Shown here: positions 19,604 to 27,288 of the stretch, piece by piece
Position numbering within the stretch: position 1 is the first letter of the stretch
Layout of the letters: each line of letters opens with the position of its first letter
Assembly: GCA_002737365.1 (NCBI GenBank)
Contig: NSIL01000010.1
Span: 38,835-102,834, forward strand
Origin: Acidobacterium sp.
Lineage (GTDB): Bacteria > Acidobacteriota > Vicinamibacteria > Vicinamibacterales > UBA2999
Direction of reading: 5' to 3'
DNA length: 64,000 bases
Notes under the pieces: model-generated
The model's database searches: none
What the model was told of the DNA's origin: nothing
The model's input: only the letters and a program-made list of their open reading frames with translations
Made by a program: the position numbers and the translations under genes

Positions 19604-21336
19604 CCGGTATCGGCGTTTCGCCGGGGGTGGTGCTCGGCCGCGCCGTCGTCCTGACCCAGCGCACCGAAGTGATGCGCTTTCCGATTCCACCCGAGCGGGT
19701 GGAGCAGGAGGTCGCCGCACTGCTTCGTTCACAGGCGGCGTCGCGGCAGCAGCTCCAGGACATCAAGGCACGCGTCGAACACGGGCCGGGCAGTGAACTG
19801 GCGGCGCTCTTCGACGCCCAGTTGCTGATGCTCGACGACCCGATGCTGGTCGGCCGCGCCGAGAGCATTGTCCGCGCCGAGCGAGTCAACGCCGCGTGGG
19901 CCGTGCATCGCGCCTACGAAGAGCTGTATCACGTGTTCCGGTCGATGGAGGACCCGTACCTGCGTGAACGCGAGACCGACGTAGCCGATGTGGCCGGCCG
20001 GCTCAGGCTCAACCTGCGGCATGGCGCCAAGGGCCCGAAGGAGCTGCTGAGCGAGGTGGACGGACCGTCCGTGTTGATCGCCGACGAGTTAACGGCCTCG
20101 GTCGCCGCACAGCTCGACTGGTCGCGGGTGCAGGCGTTTGCCACCGATGCCGGCAGCCGCACGTATCACACCGCTATTCTCGCACGCTCACTCAAGGTGC
20201 CGGCCATCGTCGGATTGCACGACGCGTCGCTGCGTATCGCGGCCGGTACCCCGGTGGTCCTCGATGGCACGACCGGCGAGTTGACCGTCGCGCCGACGCC
20301 CGCGCAGATCGACGAAGCGCATCGGCGAGCGACGCCGCCGCGCCGGCGGCGGGCCGCGACGACCGCGGCAGGCCCGGTCTCGACCACCGATGGCATGCGC
20401 ATCCGCCTGGAGGCCAACATCGAGCTGCTCGAAGACCTGCCGTTTCTAAATGAGCATGGCGCCGAGGGGGTCGGCCTCTACCGATCGGAGTTCATGCTGT
20501 CGGGACGCCCGATTGAAAGCGTCACCGAAGATGACCAGTACGCGCTGTATCGCAGCCTGATTGAACAGGTGGCACCGCGGCCGGTCACTATTCGGACCTT
20601 CGACGTCGACGAGCGACACTTCGCCGGTCCCGGTCGCGGTCCGGAACGGCGCCGCACTCGACCGGGCTTGCGCGGTCTGCGCCTGGGACTCGCCAATCCG
20701 GCGGTGCTGAGGACCCAGTTGCGCGCCCTGGTCCGCGCCTCGGCACACGGTCCATTGCGCATCATGTTCCCGTTCGTGACCGCGGTGGAGGAAGTGCGCG
20801 ACGCCCGCAAGATGCTGGCGGAGGTTGTTTCCGGCTTCAGTGGAATTGATCCGACGCAGCTCAAGGTTGGCGCAATGATCGAGGTGCCGTCGGCGGCACT
20901 CGCCGCTGATTTGCTGGCACCTGAAGTGGACTTCTTCACCATCGGCACCAACGACCTGATCCAGTTTTGCCTCGCCGTCGATCGCACCGACGATCGCGTC
21001 TCTGATCTCTACGAACCCCTGCATCCGGCCGTGCTGCGATTGATTCGCATCGTCCGCCGCGCCGCCACGCGCCATCACATTCCAGTGTCGTTATGCGGCG
21101 AGATGGCATCGGACCCGGCGCTGGTGGGACTGCTGGTGGGACTCGGCCTGACGGAGTTCAGCATGACCCCCGGCGCCATTCCGATCATCCGGCACGTCGT
21201 TGAGGAATTGAGTGCCACCGAGGCGCGACGGCTGGCCAGCCACGCGCTGCGGCTGGCCACGGCTGCCGAAATCGAGCAATATCTGTTCGACGCGCTGGCC
21301 GCGTCGCCCTTTCAAAGGAGTCCGTTTCGTGAGTGA
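19591..21336 (+). CDS. PTS enzyme I (phosphoenolpyruvate-protein phosphotransferase)
   Basis: Transfers phosphate from phosphoenolpyruvate to HPr. The 581-residue protein has the swivelling domain histidine in GSRTYHTAILARS and the C-terminal PEP-binding barrel with RTFD, EVDFFTIGTNDLIQ and the catalytic cysteine in VSLCGEMASDP. The segment that in standard EI reads D-I-G-G-D-K is instead DVDERH followed by an arginine-rich loop, so one PEP-contact lysine appears to be missing. Start is GTG. It overlaps the HPr gene by 13 bp and the cupin gene by 8 bp. Confidence 0.93.
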   Translation: MERLTGIGVSPGVVLGRAVVLTQRTEVMRFPIPPERVEQEVAALLRSQAASRQQLQDIKARVEHGPGSELAALFDAQLLMLDDPMLVGRAESIVRAERVNAAWAVHRAYEELYHVFRSMEDPYLRERETDVADVAGRLRLNLRHGAKGPKELLSEVDGPSVLIADELTASVAAQLDWSRVQAFATDAGSRTYHTAILARSLKVPAIVGLHDASLRIAAGTPVVLDGTTGELTVAPTPAQIDEAHRRATPPRRRRAATTAAGPVSTTDGMRIRLEANIELLEDLPFLNEHGAEGVGLYRSEFMLSGRPIESVTEDDQYALYRSLIEQVAPRPVTIRTFDVDERHFAGPGRGPERRRTRPGLRGLRLGLANPAVLRTQLRALVRASAHGPLRIMFPFVTAVEEVRDARKMLAEVVSGFSGIDPTQLKVGAMIEVPSAALAADLLAPEVDFFTIGTNDLIQFCLAVDRTDDRVSDLYEPLHPAVLRLIRIVRRAATRHHIPVSLCGEMASDPALVGLLVGLGLTEFSMTPGAIPIIRHVVEELSATEARRLASHALRLATAAEIEQYLFDALAASPFQRSPFRE

Positions 21337-21685
21337 ACCGTTGCATCGCGTCGAAAAGCCGTGGGGATACGAGTTGTGGTGGGCCCGCACCGATCGCTAC
21401 GTCGGCAAGCAGATCCACATCAACAAGGGCCACGCCCTCAGCCTGCAGTACCACAACAAAAAGGACGAAACGATCTTCGTGTGGTCGGGCCGGATCCTGT
21501 TCGAGCGGGAAGTGGACGGCCAGCTCGTCGGCACCGAGATGGGCCCGGGCGAGGCCGTGCACGTGACGCCACCGACCGTGCATCGCATGACGGCCATCGA
21601 AGACTCAGATGTGCTCGAAGTCTCGACCCCCGAGACGGACGATGTCGTCCGGCTCGAGGATCGGTATGGACGGAAGGGAACGTGA
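21329..21685 (+). CDS. Cupin protein (mannose-6-phosphate isomerase type II-like)
   Basis: A 118-residue single-domain cupin. HRVEKPWGYELWW at the N-terminus and the metal-binding cupin strands (LQYHNKKDETIFVWSG, PPTVHRM) match the C-terminal isomerase domain of bifunctional GDP-mannose pyrophosphorylase/phosphomannose isomerases. The GTG start at 21329 is fixed by a strong AAAGGAG ribosome site 8 bp upstream. It overlaps the EI stop by 8 bp, so it is the last gene of the PTS group. The actual sugar substrate is not established. Confidence 0.82.
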   Translation: MSEPLHRVEKPWGYELWWARTDRYVGKQIHINKGHALSLQYHNKKDETIFVWSGRILFEREVDGQLVGTEMGPGEAVHVTPPTVHRMTAIEDSDVLEVSTPETDDVVRLEDRYGRKGT

Positions 21686-21688
21686 CCC

Positions 21689-21712
21689 AGGTCACGCAGT
21701 TCGGCGTGACCT
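21689..21712. terminator. Shared hairpin between convergent cupin and ssb genes
   Basis: AGGTCACGC and GCGTGACCT form a perfect 9-bp stem with a 6-base loop. It begins 4 bp after the cupin stop and its far edge touches the ssb stop, so it could end transcription from both sides. An overlapping GTGACC-CA-GGTCAC dyad offers an alternative fold. There is no T tract. Confidence 0.5.
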
Positions 21713-22154
21713 AGAAGGGGATGTCGTCGTCGGTGACGGGAGCGGGATCGCGCATCGGGTCCTGGTAGCCGCCGTCGCCGCCCCGTTCCACCTGGCGATC
21801 GCCGCCGCGGCTGCCGCCGCCGGCACCGCCGCCGCCGAGCAGCACGATTTTGTCGGCCTTCACCTCGGTGGTGTAGTGCTTCTGGCCTTCTTTCTCCCAC
21901 TGTCGCGTCTGGAGGCGGCCTTCAAGATAAATTTGCTTGCCCTTGACCAGGTACGGCTGCAGCGAATCGGCCGTCTTGCCCCACAGCACGATGCGATGCC
22001 ACTCGGTCTGTTCCTTCTTCTCGCCTTCCTTCGACGTCCAGTTTTCCGTGGTGGCAATGCTGAAGCTCGCCACCGTCTGGCCGCCAGGTGTCACGCGCAC
22101 TTCGGCATCCTTGCCGAGGTTGCCCACCAGAATCACTTTATTCACGCTGCCCAT
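21711..22154 (-). CDS. ssb: Single-stranded DNA-binding protein
   Basis: A 147-residue SSB. The N-terminal OB-fold (VNKVILVGNLGKDAEVR, EWHRIVLWGKTA, YLEGRLQTRQW) occupies about 110 residues. A glycine/arginine-rich disordered linker follows, then the acidic partner-binding tip DDDIPF. It protects single-stranded DNA and recruits repair proteins such as RecJ. It lies 73 bp downstream of cpoB on the same strand and could be read from the Tol-Pal operon or from its own promoter. Confidence 0.97.
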   Translation of the reverse strand: MGSVNKVILVGNLGKDAEVRVTPGGQTVASFSIATTENWTSKEGEKKEQTEWHRIVLWGKTADSLQPYLVKGKQIYLEGRLQTRQWEKEGQKHYTTEVKADKIVLLGGGGAGGGSRGGDRQVERGGDGGYQDPMRDPAPVTDDDIPF

Positions 22155-22227
22155 GTCTAGTCGCCTTTCTACCGTGCTATCGCTCTTCGATCGCTGTCGT
22201 TGTGTTGCGGTGTTGTGGTGCTCAGAG

Positions 22228-23091
22228 TCAGTCCGCCGGTGGCTTCGCCCGCGCCATCGAGTCGAGCCGCTGCCTGGCCAGTCGTGACAGGTCCGAGTCC
22301 GGGAACAATTTGATCAACGTCTCGTACGCTTCGCGGGCGCGGTCAGGCTGCTTGGTCGCCGCCAGCGCCAGGCCCATCTTGTAGTAGGCATCCGGCACGC
22401 GGTCGCCCTTCGGGTAGCTGGTGACCACGCGATTATAAGCGTCGATCGCCTCAGTGAATTTGCCATCCGAGTAATAACAATCACCGATGTACCACTGCGC
22501 GTCGTCGGCATTATCGGTGCGGGCAAAGCTCTTGAGATAGGTGTTGAACCCATCGATGCACAGCGTCCACTGGCCGGCGGTGAAATCGGCCAGCGCGGTG
22601 CTGAACAATCGCTGGGGCGACATCCCCGGTGACATCGTCACGGGCGGCGCCGGTGTCAGGGCAGCCTGCACGTCGCTCGGTGACGCATTCGGATCCACCG
22701 GCACCGCTGGGGCTGCGGACATCTCGGGAATCGCGAGGCGCAACGCCTCGACTTCCTGCGACAGACTGGTGATGCGCACGTTGCTCTCGTCGATGCGTTC
22801 ACGGACGATCCGCAGATCTGAGCCAAACTGATCGACGGCCAGCTTCTGATCGGCAAACGACTTGCGGGTGGCGCCGGCCTGGTCGTCGACGCGAGTTGAA
22901 ATTGCCTTCAGCTGCGCGCTAATGGCGTCGAGCGCGGCTTGCAGTTGCTGCTGCATCTGCTGGGTCTGTTCCTGCAGCATGCGGATGTCGGCCATCATTT
23001 GCATTTCGCGGCGTGACTGCGCCGCCGCCGGGGCGGCCAACAGCACCGCCGCCGTCAGCACCAGAAGAGTCGCCGGCAGCCGTCGAGTCAT
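22228..23091 (-). CDS. cpoB: Tol-Pal system protein YbgF/CpoB
   Basis: A 287-residue periplasmic protein with a signal peptide (LLVLTAAVLLAAPAAAQ), a glutamine-rich coiled coil (MLQEQTQQMQQQLQAAL) for trimerisation and three C-terminal TPR repeats (such as YIGDCYYSDGKFTEAIDAYNRVV). In model organisms CpoB links Tol energy to peptidoglycan synthesis during outer-membrane constriction. Its place directly downstream of pal fits that role. Confidence 0.93.
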   Translation of the reverse strand: MTRRLPATLLVLTAAVLLAAPAAAQSRREMQMMADIRMLQEQTQQMQQQLQAALDAISAQLKAISTRVDDQAGATRKSFADQKLAVDQFGSDLRIVRERIDESNVRITSLSQEVEALRLAIPEMSAAPAVPVDPNASPSDVQAALTPAPPVTMSPGMSPQRLFSTALADFTAGQWTLCIDGFNTYLKSFARTDNADDAQWYIGDCYYSDGKFTEAIDAYNRVVTSYPKGDRVPDAYYKMGLALAATKQPDRAREAYETLIKLFPDSDLSRLARQRLDSMARAKPPAD

Positions 23092-23101
23092 GCGACCTAT
23101 C

Positions 23102-23680
23102 TTACTTTGCTGTGATCACGAAATGCGCCCGCCGGTTCTTATCCCAGGCGGCATTGTCGTGGCCGGCAGCGAACGGAAATTCCTTGCCGTAGCTGACGAT
23201 CTTGACCTTGTCGGCCGGGATGCCAAGCGAGACCATATAGGTCCGCGCGGCCAGCGCGCGGCGTTCGCCCAAGGCCAGGTTGTACTCGGCCGTGCCGCGC
23301 TCGTCGCAGTGGCCTTCAATCGTGACCTGCCACGCGGAGTACTTCTTCATCACGGCCGCGTTGGCCTGCAGCACGACCTGGCCGGCGACGCTGACCTCGG
23401 AGCTGTCGAGCTCGAAGAACAGCGGCTGCAACGGCGAGTCGCGGTTCAGATCGTCCAGCGACTTCGAGCCAATGGTGTCTTCGACCGGCATCGGCGGCAT
23501 CGGCACCGGGACGGGTTCGGACACCGGCGTCGGCGGCGGGGGAGGCGCCGGAGGTGCGGTCATCGCCGCCGGGGGCGGCGGCATGGGCCGCGCGACTGGC
23601 GGCGCCTTCTTCGAACACGCGCCCACCACCACTGAAAGCAGAACCACCATCACCATCAACGCATGTGCTCGTCTGTTCAT
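23102..23680 (-). CDS. pal: Peptidoglycan-associated lipoprotein Pal
   Basis: A 192-residue outer-membrane lipoprotein with lipobox VVGAC (cysteine about residue 22), a proline-rich linker and a C-terminal OmpA-type peptidoglycan-binding domain. That domain carries VTIEGHCDERGTAEYNLALGERRA, the classical Pal signature. The ATG at 23680 is preferred because GAGG lies 6 bp upstream; the track's longer start is a TTG. It is the outer-membrane end of the Tol-Pal system, between tolB and cpoB. Confidence 0.95.
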   Translation of the reverse strand: MNRRAHALMVMVVLLSVVVGACSKKAPPVARPMPPPPAAMTAPPAPPPPPTPVSEPVPVPMPPMPVEDTIGSKSLDDLNRDSPLQPLFFELDSSEVSVAGQVVLQANAAVMKKYSAWQVTIEGHCDERGTAEYNLALGERRALAARTYMVSLGIPADKVKIVSYGKEFPFAAGHDNAAWDKNRRAHFVITAK

Positions 23681-23746
23681 ATCTGACCTCAACTCAATCC
23701 CTGTCGCACTTGTGCGGGTCGTGGCACCGTAGGCACCCTAATCTTT

Positions 23747-25135
23747 CTACTGTGACCAATTCGGCGTCGTGTTGTTGCCATCCTTGGTGAGCTGTCGCAA
23801 GTTACGGCCGTCTCGGTCGACGGTGAAGATCTGGCTGCGGCCGGCGCGCGTCGACATGAAGGCCAGGTGGCGACCGTTGGGCGCCCACGCCGGGCTCTCG
23901 TTGCTGCCTTCGCCAAACGTGATCTGCCGGGTCTCGCCAGAGGCAATCCCCAGGATCTTGATGTCGAATCCGGGGCCCGTGCGCGCGGTGAAGGCGATTT
24001 CGTTGTACGGCGCCGGCGACCAGGTGGCGCGATCGGCATACGACTCGAACGAAATCTGCCGCAGACCGGTGCCATCGACATTGATCACGAAAATCTGCGG
24101 CTGGCCGCGCCGTTCCGACGTGAACGCGATCTGCGTGCCGGTCGGCGACCAGGTCGGCGTCGAATCGATCGCCGGGCTGTTGGTGAGCCGGACCAGGTTC
24201 GAGCCGTCGCGATTAATCACATAAATCTCAGAGTTGCCATCCCGGCTCGAGGTGAAGGCGAGCCGCGAGCCGTCAGGCGAGAACGCCGGCAGCCAGTTCT
24301 GGCCCACGCCCCTGGTCGGCGACTCCATCGTCCCGGCGAAGATGTTCGAGATTAGCAGGTCGGGCGCACCCGATCGGTACGACGTGTAGGCGATCGACCG
24401 GCCATCGGGTGACCAACTGGGCGTCAGGTTCATGGTGCGGTTGATCGTGATCCGGCGCGGATTGGCGCCGTCATAGTCGGCGATGAACACTTCCTTGACG
24501 TCGCGCTTCTCAACCGTCGCCAGCACCGCTTCGCGATTGCGGTCGGAAATAAACGTCAGCTTGGTCTTGGCAACGCCGCGCAGCTGCCGCTGCGAGTCGT
24601 GCAGTTCGTCGGACATGGTGTGCGCGTAGACGCGGGGATTGGCGCCCGAGCCCGTGTACTCGCGGCCGTACGCCGACTGCCGCGCGCGGACGTTATACAG
24701 GCGCATCTCGACCCGCACACCAGTCGGCGTCTTTTGCACCGTGCCAATCAGCACCCCGTCGGCGCCCAGTTCGCGCCAGCGATCGAACGGTACGGCATCG
24801 ATCGAGCCGGCCACTGGAATCGACTTGTAGGTGTCCCGCGGGATCAATGCGAACTCCCGCTCGAAGTCGAGGTCGGCATAGAGCACCTCGCTGATGACGC
24901 GGGCCGCGTCCTGCGTTTCGCGATCGGGCGACAGCGCCAACAAATCGGGAACCGCCAGGCGCGGCGGCGAGCCGGGTTCGCCAGTCAGGCGCAGTTCAAC
25001 GCTGGTCGGCTGCGATGGCGTTGCGGCTTGCTGCTTGCCCGCCGTAGCCGTTGCGGAGGTGGGCTGGGCCGTCAGCACCGCGGAGGCTGCCAGCACCGCC
25101 ACACCCAGGAGCTTTGTCGCAATGGATTTCGTCAT
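23747..25135 (-). CDS. tolB: Tol-Pal system translocation protein TolB
   Basis: A 462-residue periplasmic protein with a cleavable signal (VLAASAVLTAQPTSA), the N-terminal TolB domain and a six-bladed propeller of WSPDGRSIAYTS/FSPDGSRLAFTS-type repeats. It binds Pal and transmits the Tol energy cycle. An in-frame GTG two codons upstream (25141) is an alternative start. It sits between the tolA-like gene and pal, the standard order. Confidence 0.95.
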   Translation of the reverse strand: MTKSIATKLLGVAVLAASAVLTAQPTSATATAGKQQAATPSQPTSVELRLTGEPGSPPRLAVPDLLALSPDRETQDAARVISEVLYADLDFEREFALIPRDTYKSIPVAGSIDAVPFDRWRELGADGVLIGTVQKTPTGVRVEMRLYNVRARQSAYGREYTGSGANPRVYAHTMSDELHDSQRQLRGVAKTKLTFISDRNREAVLATVEKRDVKEVFIADYDGANPRRITINRTMNLTPSWSPDGRSIAYTSYRSGAPDLLISNIFAGTMESPTRGVGQNWLPAFSPDGSRLAFTSSRDGNSEIYVINRDGSNLVRLTNSPAIDSTPTWSPTGTQIAFTSERRGQPQIFVINVDGTGLRQISFESYADRATWSPAPYNEIAFTARTGPGFDIKILGIASGETRQITFGEGSNESPAWAPNGRHLAFMSTRAGRSQIFTVDRDGRNLRQLTKDGNNTTPNWSQ

Positions 25136-25153
25136 ACTCACGTTCTCTGCTCT

Positions 25154-25921
25154 TTACCGAACGTACTCAAACCACAAATAGACGGGAAGCGCTCGTTCAG
25201 TGAACTCGGCCGGCAGCGGGGGCAGCTTGGCCAGCTGCAGGGCCCGCGAGGCCAGATAATCCAGGTCGGCCCGGCCGCTCGACTTGGCCACCGAGATATC
25301 GACGATGCGTCCGTCGCGCTGGACCACGAATCGCATTTGGGTTTCGGCAACCGTACCTTGCTTCGAGCTCCAGTTCATCGTGACCTGGTCCTTCAGCGTC
25401 GCGAGATAGCCGGGGCAGCAGAAGTTGACCACATCGACGTAGCCGCCCTTGCCGCCGGCACCAGACGACAGGCCAAAGCCCTGTCCCTTCGCGCCGGTTT
25501 CGGCGATCGCGGTACCTTTCTGGATCTCGGCACCCTTCGTCGGCGTGGCGCCGCGCGGATCCTTGACGTTGGCCTTGGCCGGCGTCGTCTTGCGCGGCGG
25601 TGCCTTGGTCGGTTCGATCATCGCCGGCGTCTGCGCGGCGGGCGGGCGGACTTGCTCGACGGCCTTCTTGGTCTCGACCACTTGCTGGATGGTCCGCCCG
25701 CCAAGGGTGGCGAGGCCGCCGTCGGCCGGCCCGATGGGCCCGCCGAGGCTGATCTGCATGACCACCTCGGGTTCCTGTTCGAGCGCGCCGAACCAGGCGC
25801 CCGGCACAAAGGCCACGGTTGCCACCAGCACCAGGTGAGCCATCGCCGACCATGCCACCATCGACGTCAGGCCGTCCGACTTGGCCGACCGTCCGATGAG
25901 GACCTCCGAGACGGCGTCCAT
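25154..25921 (-). CDS. TolA/TonB-like energy transducer
   Basis: A 255-residue envelope protein with one N-terminal transmembrane helix (MVAWSAMAHLVLVATVAFVPG). A proline/lysine/alanine-rich periplasmic stalk follows (about residues 85-150), then a compact TonB/TolA C-terminal domain (MRFVVQRDGRIVDISVAKSSG, DYLASRALQLAKLPPLP). Its place between tolR and tolB argues for the TolA role. The stalk is much shorter than the long helical TolA of enterobacteria. Stop of tolR and this start are 2 bp apart. Confidence 0.85.
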   Translation of the reverse strand: MDAVSEVLIGRSAKSDGLTSMVAWSAMAHLVLVATVAFVPGAWFGALEQEPEVVMQISLGGPIGPADGGLATLGGRTIQQVVETKKAVEQVRPPAAQTPAMIEPTKAPPRKTTPAKANVKDPRGATPTKGAEIQKGTAIAETGAKGQGFGLSSGAGGKGGYVDVVNFCCPGYLATLKDQVTMNWSSKQGTVAETQMRFVVQRDGRIVDISVAKSSGRADLDYLASRALQLAKLPPLPAEFTERALPVYLWFEYVR

Positions 25922-25923
25922 GC

Positions 25924-26382
25924 CTAGCGGGCCGCCCTGGGCTGGGCGGTCACGCCGACGTTCTGCACGCCGCCCGCCTTGAGGTGGTCGATCACCTCGT
26001 AGAGTTCCTGCAAGGTCACCCCGGCATCGCCACGCAGGAAGACGTCCTTGTCGGTTCGCATTTCCATCATCTGGCGCATTCGTTCCGCGAGCACCTCGGC
26101 CCTGATTGGCTCATCATCGATCCACACTCGGCGGTCAGTGCGATAGGACATCGGCACGCTGATATAAGGACGCACCGACGTCAGCTTGTCGGCCCGCCGC
26201 GACACGGGCAGCTTCACCTCGATGCCCTTCTGCATCATCGGTGCCGCCACCATGAAGATGATCAGCAACACCAGCATGACGTCCACCAGCGGGACGACGT
26301 TGATCTCCGACAGCGACGAGGTCACGCGGCGGCCGCGGCGGCGGCCGGTGTTGGCGTCGGGTGGGGCCGAAATCTTAGGCAC
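25924..26382 (-). CDS. tolR: TolR (ExbD family) proton-channel protein
   Basis: A 152-residue inner-membrane protein with one transmembrane helix (VDVMLVLLIIFMVAAPMMQ) that holds the conserved aspartate (PLVDVMLVL) for proton flow, and a periplasmic ExbD domain. The GTG at 26382 shares one base with the tolQ stop (TAGTG), so the long ORF-track start inside tolQ is rejected. With TolQ it forms the motor that drives the TolA-like protein. Confidence 0.93.
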   Translation of the reverse strand: MPKISAPPDANTGRRRGRRVTSSLSEINVVPLVDVMLVLLIIFMVAAPMMQKGIEVKLPVSRRADKLTSVRPYISVPMSYRTDRRVWIDDEPIRAEVLAERMRQMMEMRTDKDVFLRGDAGVTLQELYEVIDHLKAGGVQNVGVTAQPRAAR

Positions 26383-27137
26383 TAGGTGAAGTTCCTTTCC
26401 GAGATGTTCAGGAACTCCAGTGCGAAGTCGTCCATTTCCGACGCGTAGTTCTTCACCTTCGAGGTGAAGTGGTTGTAGAAGTAGACGGCGGGAATGGCGG
26501 CGAACAAGCCCAGCGCCGTGGCGATCAGCGCCTCGGCAATGGGACCACTGACCACGGCGAGATCGGTGGAGCCTTGCGCGCCGATGTTCATGAACGCCGT
26601 CATGATTCCCCACACGGTTCCGAACAGGCCGATGAACGGCGTGATACTCGCGGTGGTGGCCAGAAACGTCATCCGCTTCTCGAGCTTGGCCACTTCAATC
26701 GACGAAGCCCGCAACAGCGCGCGATCGACCGCCGTGATGCTCTTCAAGATTGGCCGCACCGCAGGCGGCCCGGGACTGGCCGTCCCTTGCGATTGCCGCA
26801 ACTGAGCGGTCAGTTCGGCATACCCGGCCTGGAACATCCCGACGAGCGGACTCAGCGTGAGCGAAGGGCAGACCGCCTGCACCTCGGAGAACTTGGCGCT
26901 CTTGCGGAAGACCTCGAGGAACGTGGCGGACTGCTTCTCAAGGCCACGGAACGCCCAGAACTTGTGGAGGACGATGCCAAGGGAAATGATGGAAAAAATG
27001 AGCAGGGTTGCCATCACCACCAGGACGATAGGGCTGGCAGCGAAGATTAAGTCGGCGAAATCCCCGGCAGCCGCTCGAGCGGGCGGAAGACCGCCCTCGA
27101 GTTGCAATGCCAGGACGAACGATCCAGGCGTCGGCAA
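26382..27137 (-). CDS. tolQ: TolQ (ExbB/MotA family) proton-channel protein
   Basis: The multi-helix partner of TolR, with a first helix SPIVLVVMATLLIFSIISLG, a cytoplasmic loop and two C-terminal helices (TTASITPFIGLFGTVWGIM and EALIATALGLFAAIPAVYFY) carrying the MotA/ExbB motif. The start is uncertain because the ORF is open up to the divergent recN. TTG 27137 is chosen because GGAGG lies 5 bp upstream, giving 251 residues. TTG 27107 (241 residues) is an alternative. It is the first gene of the tol operon. Confidence 0.88.
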   Translation of the reverse strand: MPTPGSFVLALQLEGGLPPARAAAGDFADLIFAASPIVLVVMATLLIFSIISLGIVLHKFWAFRGLEKQSATFLEVFRKSAKFSEVQAVCPSLTLSPLVGMFQAGYAELTAQLRQSQGTASPGPPAVRPILKSITAVDRALLRASSIEVAKLEKRMTFLATTASITPFIGLFGTVWGIMTAFMNIGAQGSTDLAVVSGPIAEALIATALGLFAAIPAVYFYNHFTSKVKNYASEMDDFALEFLNISERNFT

Positions 27138-27288
27138 CAAAGCCTCCGAATCAGGTCGATTGGGAAAATGCGCGCTGGGAAGCGCCGTACCGTGCAACCG
27201 TAGCACGGCATGCGAAATTCTGTCAAACCCATGATACGATGGCAGTTCCGCTCGCCAAAAGGATTCCCGCACACGAGGCGCCACCCGT

